Assembly: GCA_038900335.1 (NCBI GenBank)
Contig: JBBMRB010000028.1
Span: forward strand, 1 to 31,851
Source: Rs1 sp038900335
GTDB lineage: Bacteria; Pseudomonadota; Gammaproteobacteria; Pseudomonadales; Balneatricaceae
Direction: 5' to 3'
DNA: 31,851 bases
Shown here one piece after another: positions 1-7,335 of this stretch. The notes below the pieces were generated by a model, which did no database searches, had not been told where the DNA came from, and saw only the letters and a program-made list of their open reading frames with translations. Position numbers and translations under genes: made by a program. Every line of letters begins with the position of its first letter. Position 1 is the stretch's first letter.

Positions 1-72
1 CTTACTCCTCGAAAAAGATGCTAGTGTAATGTGATCAGTTTAGTGCTGGATAGGATGTGGTTCGTTCGGCGC

Positions 73-473
73 TTACTTTTGAGATTCAAGTTGGCCGTTA
101 ATCTCTGAGAACAAAGAATCCCATAAACTCAGTTCAACAAGTTTATTACGAAATCGACCTAATATTGAGGCTTCAGGCACGCTACCTGTTAATTCAAGAT
201 GACAAAACTGACGAAAAAGGAGATCTCGGTATAAATATTGCGCCAATTGGACATCAGATAATTTATACCAAACACCGATCAACAAGCTTCTAAATAGAGT
301 AACAAAGGATAGCTAGGTCGGCCCGTACTAGCAGAGTATATTGAGGCTAACAAACTCTCAATTTTAGACCAGTCTAGTAATTCTTCTGTATCATCAAGAC
401 TTCTAATAATTTGATGGTCTAAGTCAGATGCTGTCACGAAAAGTTTGGGTTGTGTCGAAAATGATTTTTGCAT
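73..473 (-). pseudogene. IS5-family transposase, N-terminal part, frameshifted and truncated
   Basis: Two reading-frame pieces make up one protein start. The first (473 down to 279) runs from ATG through the family motif TGRPSYPLLLYLEA. The second (285 down to 73) continues in another frame with LIGVWYKLSDVQLAQYLYRD, followed by the typical LGRFRN segment. The two pieces are adjacent halves of the DUF772-type N-terminal domain of IS5 transposases. The switch sits at GAAGCTTGTTG and looks like a single-base deletion. After residues LESQK a stop follows, and no frame further left resembles the DDE catalytic domain, so no active transposase can be made here. A programmed frameshift is possible in some IS5 groups, but the missing catalytic domain argues for decay. 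Confidence 0.85.
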
Positions 474-525
474 ATCTTATTTTAAATAATTTATAAAATT
501 AAGTTCGAGTTATGCTGAGGTCTCC
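73..525 (-). mobile_element. IS5-family insertion sequence, remnant
   Basis: This is one end of an IS5-family element on the minus strand. It contains a likely terminal inverted repeat (507-525, read on the minus strand as GGAGACCTCAGCATAACTC), a short AT-rich leader, and the N-terminal third of a transposase. The transposase is frameshifted near 283 and loses similarity to the family near 75. The outer boundary at 525 touches the stop codon of pseF exactly. No matching second terminal repeat is visible between position 1 and 72, so either the far end is deleted or another rearrangement lies left of the window. The repeat assignment is inferred from its position and IS5-like base pattern. Confidence 0.7.
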
Positions 526-1218
526 TTATTTCAATTTGTGTAAAACTTCATACATTGACTCAGCATTAGCCCAGTCTTCTAATGTATCAATATCTTGAAC
601 CGTATTACGTGGCAATATTACAGCATGAGACTTCTTGGAAAATATAGGAATTTTATCTAAAAAGGCAGTGCTTTTCCCCCAATAAAATTGCCCGGCATCG
701 TGATATGCTTCTGGTAAATCTTGAGACCTTGTATTCAAATGTTCAGGCATAAACATTTCACAAGAGCCATTTTCATTTAACTTTATAGCTCTTTGAATAG
801 GAAAAGGAAAAGATGTAGCACTGAAAGAAAAACTATAATCACCTTTAACTAAAGCATTAAATCCTCTATTTATAGAATCGGCAGATATAAAAGGAGCTGT
901 AGCATAAATACAACATGCATATGTTATTTTATATTGATTTTCTTTAAACCATAACAATGCATGATTTATGACATCAACTGTTGTCGCATGATCACCCGAA
1001 ATCTCAACAGGTCTAATAAATGGTACTTCTGCGCCATATTTTTTTGCAACTTCAGCAATTTCTAGATCATCTGTTGAAACAATAATACGGTCAAAACACT
1101 TTGAAGCCTTTGCAGCTTCAATTGAATATGCAATTAATGGTTTACCATGAAAATCTTTAATATTCTTTCTAGGTATACGTTTACTGCCACCACGTGCAGG
1201 AATGATTGCTATATTCAT
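526..1218 (-). CDS. pseF: Pseudaminic acid cytidylyltransferase (CMP-Pse synthase)
   Basis: It transfers CMP from CTP to pseudaminic acid, giving the activated sugar used by surface-glycan or flagellin glycosyltransferases. The 230-residue protein begins with the nucleotide-binding signature IPARGGSKRIPRKNIK (residues 6-21) shared with NeuA/KdsB-type cytidylyltransferases. It carries YHDAGQFYW near residue 170, which is typical of the PseF branch. Length is normal for the family. The start codon overlaps the pseC stop (ATGA, 1215-1218), so the two are translationally coupled in one minus-strand operon with pseB. Its stop codon directly abuts the terminal repeat of the IS remnant. The genes for the middle pathway steps (pseG, pseH, pseI) are not present in the window. 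A legionaminic or sialic acid cytidylyltransferase is possible but less likely given PseB and PseC next to it. Confidence 0.88.
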   Translation of the reverse strand: MNIAIIPARGGSKRIPRKNIKDFHGKPLIAYSIEAAKASKCFDRIIVSTDDLEIAEVAKKYGAEVPFIRPVEISGDHATTVDVINHALLWFKENQYKITYACCIYATAPFISADSINRGFNALVKGDYSFSFSATSFPFPIQRAIKLNENGSCEMFMPEHLNTRSQDLPEAYHDAGQFYWGKSTAFLDKIPIFSKKSHAVILPRNTVQDIDTLEDWANAESMYEVLHKLK

Positions 1219-2372
1219 AATATTTTCTTTAATACTTTAATAACTTCAATTTGTTGATCGTTCGTCATTGTATGAAACAAAGGAATACTAATAGCATTTT
1301 TGTAATAACTTTCAGCTACTGGATATTGACCTAATACAAAACCTAATACTTTATAATAAGGCTGTGTGTGAACAGGAATATAATGTAGATTAACGCCAAT
1401 CCCATTTTCTCGTAATTGGTCAAAGACTTCTTTATGAGTGGACGTAATATCTGATAGTTTTAATCGAATAACATATAAATGACGTCCTGAATACGAATCT
1501 TCAATTTGGAATGGTGTTACAAGTGGTAGGTCTTTTAATAATTCATCATATTTAAAAGCTAATTCATTACGCCTAGCAACAAAATCATGTAAACGTGTCA
1601 TTTGGCTAACACCTAGTGTTGCTTGCATTTCTGTCATTCTATAATTAAAACCCAAATCAACCTGCTCATAATACCAACCACCATGGCTCTCGTTCTTCAT
1701 GAGAGAGCTATCTCTAGTCACACCGTGACTTCGAAGGAGCTCTAATTTAGAAGCCAATTTTTTATTATTAGTGGTTGCGGCACCACCTTCAGCAGTAGTT
1801 ACAATTTTAACCGGATGAAAGCTAAAAACTGTGATATCGCTATATTCACAATTACCAATTGGGTTATTTTTATATTTTCCACCAATAGCATGTGAAGCAT
1901 CTTCAATAATAGAGAAACCATATTCAAGACTTAACGCATGAATTTTATCCATTTCACATGGTTGCCCACATAAATGTACTGGGATAACGACTTTAGGTAA
2001 TGGCAATTTATTTGCTTTTGCGTGTTGCAGTTTAGATTTAAGTAATTCAGGCGATAAATTATATGTTTTAGCGTCGATATCAACAAAATCAATATCTGCG
2101 CCGCAATATAATGCACAATTAGCTGAAGCAACGAAGGTAATAGGAGTCGTCCAAACAACATCTCCTTTACCAACGCCTAATGCTAAACAAGCGATATGAA
2201 GTGCCGATGTAGCAGAATTCACTGCAAAAGCATAATCAGCATTTACAGCATCTTTAATCGCTTTTTCAAACAAAGGAACTTGAGGTCCTTGGGTCAAAAA
2301 ATCAGATTTTAATACATTAACAACTGCATCAATATCTTGCTGTGTTATATCTTGTTTACCATATGGGATCAT
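1215..2372 (-). CDS. pseC: UDP-4-amino-4,6-dideoxy-N-acetyl-beta-L-altrosamine transaminase
   Basis: This is a PLP-dependent aminotransferase of the DegT/DnrJ/EryC1 family, 385 residues. It puts an amino group from glutamate on C4 of the keto-sugar made by PseB, the second step of pseudaminic acid synthesis. The PLP lysine is K189 in SFHPVK, and D158 in IEDASHA is the residue expected to pair with the pyridine nitrogen. An N-terminal YGKQDITQQDIDAVV and TQGPQVPLFE motif are typical of PseC. The gene starts 21 bp after pseB and overlaps pseF by four bases. No strong Shine-Dalgarno sequence is visible, which fits coupling to pseB. The family also contains other sugar transaminases, so the assignment rests on sequence pattern plus neighbours. 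Confidence 0.9.
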   Translation of the reverse strand: MIPYGKQDITQQDIDAVVNVLKSDFLTQGPQVPLFEKAIKDAVNADYAFAVNSATSALHIACLALGVGKGDVVWTTPITFVASANCALYCGADIDFVDIDAKTYNLSPELLKSKLQHAKANKLPLPKVVIPVHLCGQPCEMDKIHALSLEYGFSIIEDASHAIGGKYKNNPIGNCEYSDITVFSFHPVKIVTTAEGGAATTNNKKLASKLELLRSHGVTRDSSLMKNESHGGWYYEQVDLGFNYRMTEMQATLGVSQMTRLHDFVARRNELAFKYDELLKDLPLVTPFQIEDSYSGRHLYVIRLKLSDITSTHKEVFDQLRENGIGVNLHYIPVHTQPYYKVLGFVLGQYPVAESYYKNAISIPLFHTMTNDQQIEVIKVLKKIL

Positions 2373-2393
2373 GATTATATATTCGCTATAAAA

Positions 2394-3407
2394 TTAAACT
2401 GAAAACCTCGGATCTACGTGTTCAACGATTAAACTTCTTAAAGAATTGACAGTTTCCCATTCAGTATTAGTTCCTGAGTTGTATTTAAAACCAAAAGGAA
2501 CTTTAACTGCTTTATGATGTGCCATGTATTCTTCTTCTGTGTACGTAAAAGATACAGACGGTAAAATAGCGTAATATTTACCTAAGTCGATTGTATTTAA
2601 TGAATCGGTATCCGTAATCATTTCTTCGTGCAATTTTTCGCCTGGACGAATACCAACAATTCTAGTTTCACATTCAGGTGCAATTGCAGCTGCGATATCT
2701 GTAATTTTATATGATGGAATTTTAGGGATAAATATTTCACCGCCAAGATGGTTATCAATAGCGTACATAACCATATTCACACCATCTTGTAATGAAATAT
2801 TAAAACGAGTCATATCTGCATGAGTAATAGGTAATATGCCTTCACTCTTTTTATCCATAAAGAAAGGAATAACAGAACCACGAGATCCCATTACATTACC
2901 ATAACGAACTACGCTAAATTTAATGTCTTTAGAACCCCGAATATTGTTCGCCGCTGCAAACAATTTATCAGATACTAACTTTGTAGCTCCATATAAGTTA
3001 ATGGGCGCACATGCTTTATCTGTTGACAAAGCAACAACATTTTTAACACCACAAGCTAAGGCTGCATGAATAACATTTTCAGCGCCATCTACATTGGTGC
3101 GGATACATTCTGTAGGGTTATATTCTGCTGTATCAACTTGCTTAATAGCTGCAGCATGAATAATTACATTAACACCTTCACACGCCTGTGTTAAGCGGTC
3201 TTTATCGCGTATATCACCTATAAAACAGCGTAATTGCGGGAAATCATAAGCCGGGTACTTTTGTTTAATAATGGATTGTTTAAGCTCATCACGTGAATAT
3301 ATGATTATTTTTTTTACATCTGGATACCTATCCAAAATTGTTTCAATGAACTTTTTACCGAAAGAACCGGTTCCACCGGTAATCAATACTGTTTTATTAT
3401 TTAACAT
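2394..3407 (-). CDS. pseB: UDP-GlcNAc 4,6-dehydratase (inverting)
   Basis: This is a short-chain dehydrogenase/reductase of the FlaA1/PseB type, 337 residues. It converts UDP-GlcNAc to the 4-keto-6-deoxy-altro sugar nucleotide, the first step of CMP-pseudaminic acid synthesis. The NADP-binding glycine motif is TGGTGSFG (residues 10-17). The catalytic set is visible as STDK (128-131) and YGATK with Y139 and K143. The cytoplasmic soluble form lacks membrane helices, unlike the long WbpM/CapD type. A good ribosome site (AAAGG) precedes the ATG. It follows the WecA-like gene by 56 bp on the same strand and leads pseC and pseF, so the four were probably co-transcribed. Confidence 0.92.
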   Translation of the reverse strand: MLNNKTVLITGGTGSFGKKFIETILDRYPDVKKIIIYSRDELKQSIIKQKYPAYDFPQLRCFIGDIRDKDRLTQACEGVNVIIHAAAIKQVDTAEYNPTECIRTNVDGAENVIHAALACGVKNVVALSTDKACAPINLYGATKLVSDKLFAAANNIRGSKDIKFSVVRYGNVMGSRGSVIPFFMDKKSEGILPITHADMTRFNISLQDGVNMVMYAIDNHLGGEIFIPKIPSYKITDIAAAIAPECETRIVGIRPGEKLHEEMITDTDSLNTIDLGKYYAILPSVSFTYTEEEYMAHHKAVKVPFGFKYNSGTNTEWETVNSLRSLIVEHVDPRFSV

Positions 3408-3463
3408 TTTTAACCTTTAATATTCAAATTTATTCAAGTTATAGTAATTGAAAACTTTACCTT

Positions 3464-4507
3464 TTAATGCTTTCTAAAAAACGTTAACAACCGCCACACA
3501 TGATTAAGTGCAACGGTGTAAACAATAAAAAACGCAATAAAAAAAATAAACGAAATAGATTCTGAAATCCCTAAAAAATCAAGAGTGGCACCAAATATTG
3601 TCAACATAATAGCTATTAAACTAATAATTAATAATGTTTGTTTTGAGCTAAAACTTGCTCTCATAAAGATATGATGTAGATGGTCACGATCGGGTTTAAA
3701 TGGAGATTGTCCTTTTTTTATTCGTCGTAGCATAATTGCAACCATGTCCATTAATGGCACTGCAATAATCCATAATGCTGTTACTGGTTTAAATGATTGC
3801 TGCTCTGATTGTGTACTAACAACTAATAACCAAACCACAGTTAATCCAATGAGCATACTACCAGCATCACCCATAAATATTTTTTTAAGTTTTGAACTAG
3901 GCCATTCTAGATTAAACATAAGATACGCTAAGGTTGCAGCCACAAATAATGCAGGTAATAAAAACCATTCATTTGAACTATTACTTAATAAAAAAGCTAA
4001 TGCTGAAAATGTTATAATTGACAACATCCCCGCTAAGCCATCAATACCATCGACCATATTAAAAGCGTTAATAGTACCTACAACAGCAATTATGGTGAAA
4101 GCTGTTCCAAATGCATTAAGTTTTATGTCTCCAGTTCCAAATAAATTGCCTAAGTTATTTAAATAAAGATCAGCACCAAATACCATTAAGCTAGCAACAG
4201 TAATTTGTGCAATCATTCGAGGTTTAATAGGTAAGTCATAATAATCATCAAGTACACCAATAAAAACAATAAGCGCTGCTGAAATTAAGTAAATATTAAG
4301 AGGCTGACTTATAGGCATAAAAAAAAATGCGCCAAAAAGCACACTTAAAAATATTGCCACCCCACCAATTAAAGGCACCTTCCCGACATGTGCCTTTCTT
4401 TCAGTAGGTATATCAACTAACCCAAAATGAATAGCAATTGGTTTGCTGAAGCTGATAATAAAAAACGCAATTATAAACGTAGTAACTATTGGTAATATTA
4501 AATCCAT
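3464..4507 (-). CDS. wecA: Undecaprenyl-phosphate HexNAc-1-phosphate transferase, WecA family
   Basis: This polytopic membrane enzyme transfers a sugar-1-phosphate, most likely GlcNAc-1-P, to undecaprenyl phosphate, starting an O-antigen or capsule repeat unit. Counting from the chosen start it has 347 residues and about ten or eleven membrane segments. Conserved cytoplasmic motifs are the Mg-binding DDYYD (87-91), NAFNMVDGIDGL (147-158), FMGDAGS (211-217) and the DHLHH histidine motif (275-279). The frame stays open 81 bp further upstream to an ATG at 4588. I chose the ATG at 4507 because the protein then begins with the first membrane helix, as in E. coli WecA, with AGG upstream. The extra 27 residues look unlike the family and overlap an 8-bp tandem repeat. 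It sits between the dehydrogenase gene and pseB. Confidence 0.85.
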   Translation of the reverse strand: MDLILPIVTTFIIAFFIISFSKPIAIHFGLVDIPTERKAHVGKVPLIGGVAIFLSVLFGAFFFMPISQPLNIYLISAALIVFIGVLDDYYDLPIKPRMIAQITVASLMVFGADLYLNNLGNLFGTGDIKLNAFGTAFTIIAVVGTINAFNMVDGIDGLAGMLSIITFSALAFLLSNSSNEWFLLPALFVAATLAYLMFNLEWPSSKLKKIFMGDAGSMLIGLTVVWLLVVSTQSEQQSFKPVTALWIIAVPLMDMVAIMLRRIKKGQSPFKPDRDHLHHIFMRASFSSKQTLLIISLIAIMLTIFGATLDFLGISESISFIFFIAFFIVYTVALNHVWRLLTFFRKH

Positions 4508-4536
4508 AAAAAGCCTAATTTTTTCGATAGTATAAA

Positions 4537-4560
4537 GTATTTCTGTATTTCTGTATTTCT
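4537..4560. repeat. Three tandem copies of 8-bp unit GTATTTCT
   Basis: Perfect tandem array of three units directly upstream of the preferred start of the WecA-like gene (4507), inside the alternative N-terminal extension that begins at 4588. Because 8 is not a multiple of three, gain or loss of a unit would change the frame if the upstream start is used, or change leader spacing if it is not. Three copies is short for an actively slipping array. Confidence 0.9.
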
Positions 4561-4755
4561 GTAATGTGGCAATGAGCCTTGTTATCATTTAATAGCTCTG
4601 GAGAGAACAGAATACCGGCAGTCTAAAGAAATCACCAATATTTTTGGTTATGATGATAGGTATAGGGACTTAATTACTAACACACTATTAACTCAAACAT
4701 TTATAGCTATTTTATTTTGGTTAGAAAACTATAATTAAATTAATAACTAACAATT

Positions 4756-6030
4756 TCACAATCTCAAATCCGATTCACTACTTGGCAGCACATATTTTAA
4801 ATCATAAATAATACTATCACCTTTACTACCATCTTTAAGTAGAGCTTTTATGCCAGCACCGCCTAGCTCTTTAAACTGATTATGGCCAACCGCAATAATA
4901 ACTGCATCGTAGTGATTAGGTTTAAGCTGTGTTGCTAAATCAATATTATATTCTTGTTTAGCTGCATCACTACAAATCCACGGATCATAAACATCAGGTG
5001 TTACACCAAATTCTTTTAACTCGTAAATAATATCGACTACTTTGGTGTTACGTAAATCAGGGCAATTTTCTTTAAACGATAAGCCTAGAATTAATATATT
5101 AGAGCTCGCTACATCAATCGAGCGCTTTAGCATGGCCTTTAATAGTTGTGATACTACGTATTGGCTCATACCGTTATTAATGCGCCTGCCTGCTAGTATC
5201 ATCTCAGGGTAATAGCCTACTGATTGTGCTTTGTATGATATGTAATAAGGGTCTACCCCTATACAGTGACCGCCTACTAAACCTGGCCTAAAGGGTAGAA
5301 AGTTCCATTTGGTGCCTGCAGCTTCTAATACCTCTAAAGTGTCAACACCTAACTTATTAAATATAATTGATAATTCATTAATCAGCGCTATATTAACATC
5401 GCGCTGAGTGTTTTCTATCACTTTTGCGGCTTCTGCTACTTTAATAGAGCTCGCCTTATGAGTACCAGCTGTAATGATTGAGCGATATAGCTGATCAACC
5501 TCATCAGCTATCGCAGGTGTTGAGCCACTAGTGACTTTAAGTATATTGGTGACTCTGCGCTCTTTGTCCCCTGGGTTTATACGCTCCGGTGAGTAGCCAG
5601 CAAAAAAGTCTTTATTGTAGATGAGCCCTGAGCCCTGCTCAATAATTGGGATACAAACTTCTTCAGTTGCACCGGGGTAAACTGTAGATTCAAAGATAAC
5701 AATATCATCTTTTTTGATGATAGCTGCTAGCATTTCGCTAGTCTTAATAAGCGGCGTTAAATCAGGTCTATTATTTTGATCAATCGGGGTCGGCACTGTC
5801 ACTATATATATTTGACAATCGCTGATGCCGTCCACTGTAACTGCAAACGTCAGCTGAGTAGCCGCTGCTAGCTCTTCACTGCTGACTTCAAGAGTTGAAT
5901 CAGATAATGCTTTTAGTGCAGTTATTCGCTGTAAGTTTATATCATAGCCGATGGTAGCTTGTTTTTTACCAAACTCAACAGCTAAGGGTAAACCGACATA
6001 ACCTAAACCAATAATAGCGATTTTTTTCAT
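4756..6030 (-). CDS. tviB: UDP-N-acetylhexosamine 6-dehydrogenase, TviB/WbpO type
   Basis: It oxidises C6 of a UDP-HexNAc (UDP-GlcNAc or UDP-GalNAc) to the uronic acid with two NAD, supplying an acidic sugar for a capsule or O-antigen. The 424-residue protein opens with the Rossmann motif IGLGYVG (7-13), has TVPTPID (78-84), FESTVYPG (113-120) and AGYSPERINPGD, and carries the catalytic cysteine C256 in GGHCIGVDPYY. These motif variants match the Vi-polysaccharide TviB/VipA and Pseudomonas WbpO branch better than WecC or Ugd. It heads the minus-strand glycan block, 248 bp before the WecA-like start, and is divergent from the Wzz-like gene. Only a weak ribosome site is visible. Which UDP sugar it uses cannot be decided from sequence alone. 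Confidence 0.87.
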   Translation of the reverse strand: MKKIAIIGLGYVGLPLAVEFGKKQATIGYDINLQRITALKALSDSTLEVSSEELAAATQLTFAVTVDGISDCQIYIVTVPTPIDQNNRPDLTPLIKTSEMLAAIIKKDDIVIFESTVYPGATEEVCIPIIEQGSGLIYNKDFFAGYSPERINPGDKERRVTNILKVTSGSTPAIADEVDQLYRSIITAGTHKASSIKVAEAAKVIENTQRDVNIALINELSIIFNKLGVDTLEVLEAAGTKWNFLPFRPGLVGGHCIGVDPYYISYKAQSVGYYPEMILAGRRINNGMSQYVVSQLLKAMLKRSIDVASSNILILGLSFKENCPDLRNTKVVDIIYELKEFGVTPDVYDPWICSDAAKQEYNIDLATQLKPNHYDAVIIAVGHNQFKELGGAGIKALLKDGSKGDSIIYDLKYVLPSSESDLRL

Positions 6031-6179
6031 TTATTATCTAGCCCCTGACTGAAGCCAATAACAACTCCATATTTAAATATGCCCACATGATACTTAAATC
6101 ACTTATAAAATCACACTAAAAGCTGCTACAATTTCTTTATTTACAACTAAATTAATAGTAACTAAATTGATAGCTAACT

Positions 6180-6185
6180 TATAAT
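6180..6185 (+). promoter_or_regulatory. Possible -10 element for the Wzz-like gene
   Basis: A perfect TATAAT lies 38 bp before the ATG at 6224, but no good -35 is seen 16-18 bp upstream. Just before it, the sequence AACTAAATT(A/G)ATAG occurs twice in near-tandem (about 6144-6175). It is called from the consensus alone. Confidence 0.35.
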
Positions 6186-6223
6186 AGATAACCCAAAAAA
6201 AACAACCTAAAGTAAGGATACGA

Positions 6224-6934
6224 ATGAGTAATAGTGACATTACAGATAAACAGCATAGCTGCAGTGTTTGTCAAAATCGAGCGAGCGATGATGAAATTGA
6301 TTTATTTGAGTTAGTTCTTAGTATTTGGGCTGGCAAATGGATAATAGTCGCTTTTGTGGTTGTTTTTGTCGTTGCTGGTTTTGGTTATTCAAAGCTTGCA
6401 ACTCCGGTTTACAGTGTATCAAGCCATATGCATATTAATTTTTTTCCTGAAAACACACAGTCTATATGTACTGCAGAAACAACAACTAAAGATTGTTTTA
6501 ACTCCACTGCGAGCAAAGAATATTCAATCTATTTTCCTGCTTGGTCAATAGACAATAACGTCATTTCTAAAAACGTACCCGGCTCCTCCGAAATAGATCA
6601 GTATAATATTCAGCTCGCTTCAGCTAATCAGACTTTAACTAAGCAGCTGCTTGATAATGCTAAACAAGAGCTACAAGCGATTGATGAGTTAGCCACTGAA
6701 ATAAAATCATCAGAACACATTGCAATTAGCACGTTAAACGCTAAAAAAACGATAATCGCTATTGAGCAAAACAAGCAACAAGCGCTATCACTATCGCCTG
6801 TTAGCATTACTAAAAAGTCGCCTAAAACCAATTTAATTCTGGTATTTAGCTTATTATTGGGCGGCATGCTGGGTTGTTTTGTTATTTTAGTCAGGCAAGC
6901 GATTCGCAATTATAAAGACAAACAAAAAACCTGA
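6224..6934 (+). CDS. Wzz-like polysaccharide chain-length determinant protein, short
   Basis: The 236-residue inner-membrane protein has the layout of polysaccharide co-polymerases. It has a short cytoplasmic N-terminus, a membrane helix at about 39-56 (WIIVAFVVVFVVAGFGY), a periplasmic region with a helical stretch at about 120-185, and a C-terminal helix at about 203-223 followed by a basic tail. The IDLFELVLSIWAGKW segment before helix 1 is typical of Wzz N-termini. It would set the modal length of Wzy-polymerised chains. No Walker motif or tyrosine-rich tail is present, so it is not a PCP-2a protein. It is clearly shorter than usual Wzz proteins (about 300 or more). It also has a CxxC pair near the N-terminus (C13, C16) and two periplasmic cysteines (C82, C91). 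AAGG precedes the ATG. It is divergent from the dehydrogenase gene. Confidence 0.72.
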   Translation: MSNSDITDKQHSCSVCQNRASDDEIDLFELVLSIWAGKWIIVAFVVVFVVAGFGYSKLATPVYSVSSHMHINFFPENTQSICTAETTTKDCFNSTASKEYSIYFPAWSIDNNVISKNVPGSSEIDQYNIQLASANQTLTKQLLDNAKQELQAIDELATEIKSSEHIAISTLNAKKTIIAIEQNKQQALSLSPVSITKKSPKTNLILVFSLLLGGMLGCFVILVRQAIRNYKDKQKT

Positions 6935-7335
6935 TTTATTTAGTGCGTCTTTTTACATTATTTGTACATCTTTTATGCATTTTTTGTGTATTAAGAACTA
7001 AGGCCTTAACTATACCCGTAAGGCCTTTTTATATCTTCTCATTATAATTAGCCATTTAAGTAATACTTGCCAAATACGCTTATCTTTGCTGTTATTTTCG
7101 CCTCCCTCTTTACTACTGCACTCATTTGTTATTTCTTGATTGCTCTGTTTCATTCTTTTCCCTCTAAGCCCAGCCCTCTAAGCTTGCACCTCTAAGCTTT
7201 TCCCATATAGTTAATTTTTTAGTTTTACAAATTAATCCTAATGTTTAATGTCTTGTTTTTGCTTACAGTAACTAACAATTATGTAAATCACTAAGCCAAT
7301 CTACTTAAGCCGAGCAACTAATATGAGCCAAGACT
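6935..7335. other. 401-bp intergenic region with terminator and degenerate 14-bp repeats
   Basis: Apart from the terminator at 7000-7030 this gap holds three copies of CCTCTAAGC at 7161, 7175 and 7189, exactly 14 bp apart, in a pyrimidine-rich stretch. No convincing coding frame or RNA gene is seen. The promoter of the hydrolase gene at 7336 should lie in the right part but I see no strong match. Confidence 0.6.
7000..7030 (+). terminator. Rho-independent terminator after the Wzz-like gene
   Basis: AAGGCCTTA (7000-7008) and TAAGGCCTT (7019-7027) form a perfect 9-bp stem with a 10-nt loop, followed by TTT. It lies 66 bp downstream of the Wzz-like stop codon. Confidence 0.8.

Noticed and set aside
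279..285. Programmed ribosomal frameshift in the IS5 transposase
   Set aside because: The switch lacks a slippery heptamer, and the catalytic domain is missing downstream, so decay is the simpler explanation.
3280..3300. TCACGTGAA core resembling the centre of a parS site
   Set aside because: Only the inner nine bases match the 16-bp consensus and it lies inside the pseB coding sequence; no full parS is visible near parAB either.
4508..4588. 27-residue N-terminal extension of the WecA-like protein as true coding sequence
   Set aside because: It has no counterpart in WecA proteins and is largely made by the 8-bp repeat; the ATG at 4507 gives a standard N-terminus. Kept only as a phase-variation possibility.
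6628..6909. Open frame antisense to the Wzz-like gene, and many similar antisense frames over glmS, glmU, atp and parB
   Set aside because: They lie entirely within well-supported genes on the other strand, lack ribosome sites and resemble no family.
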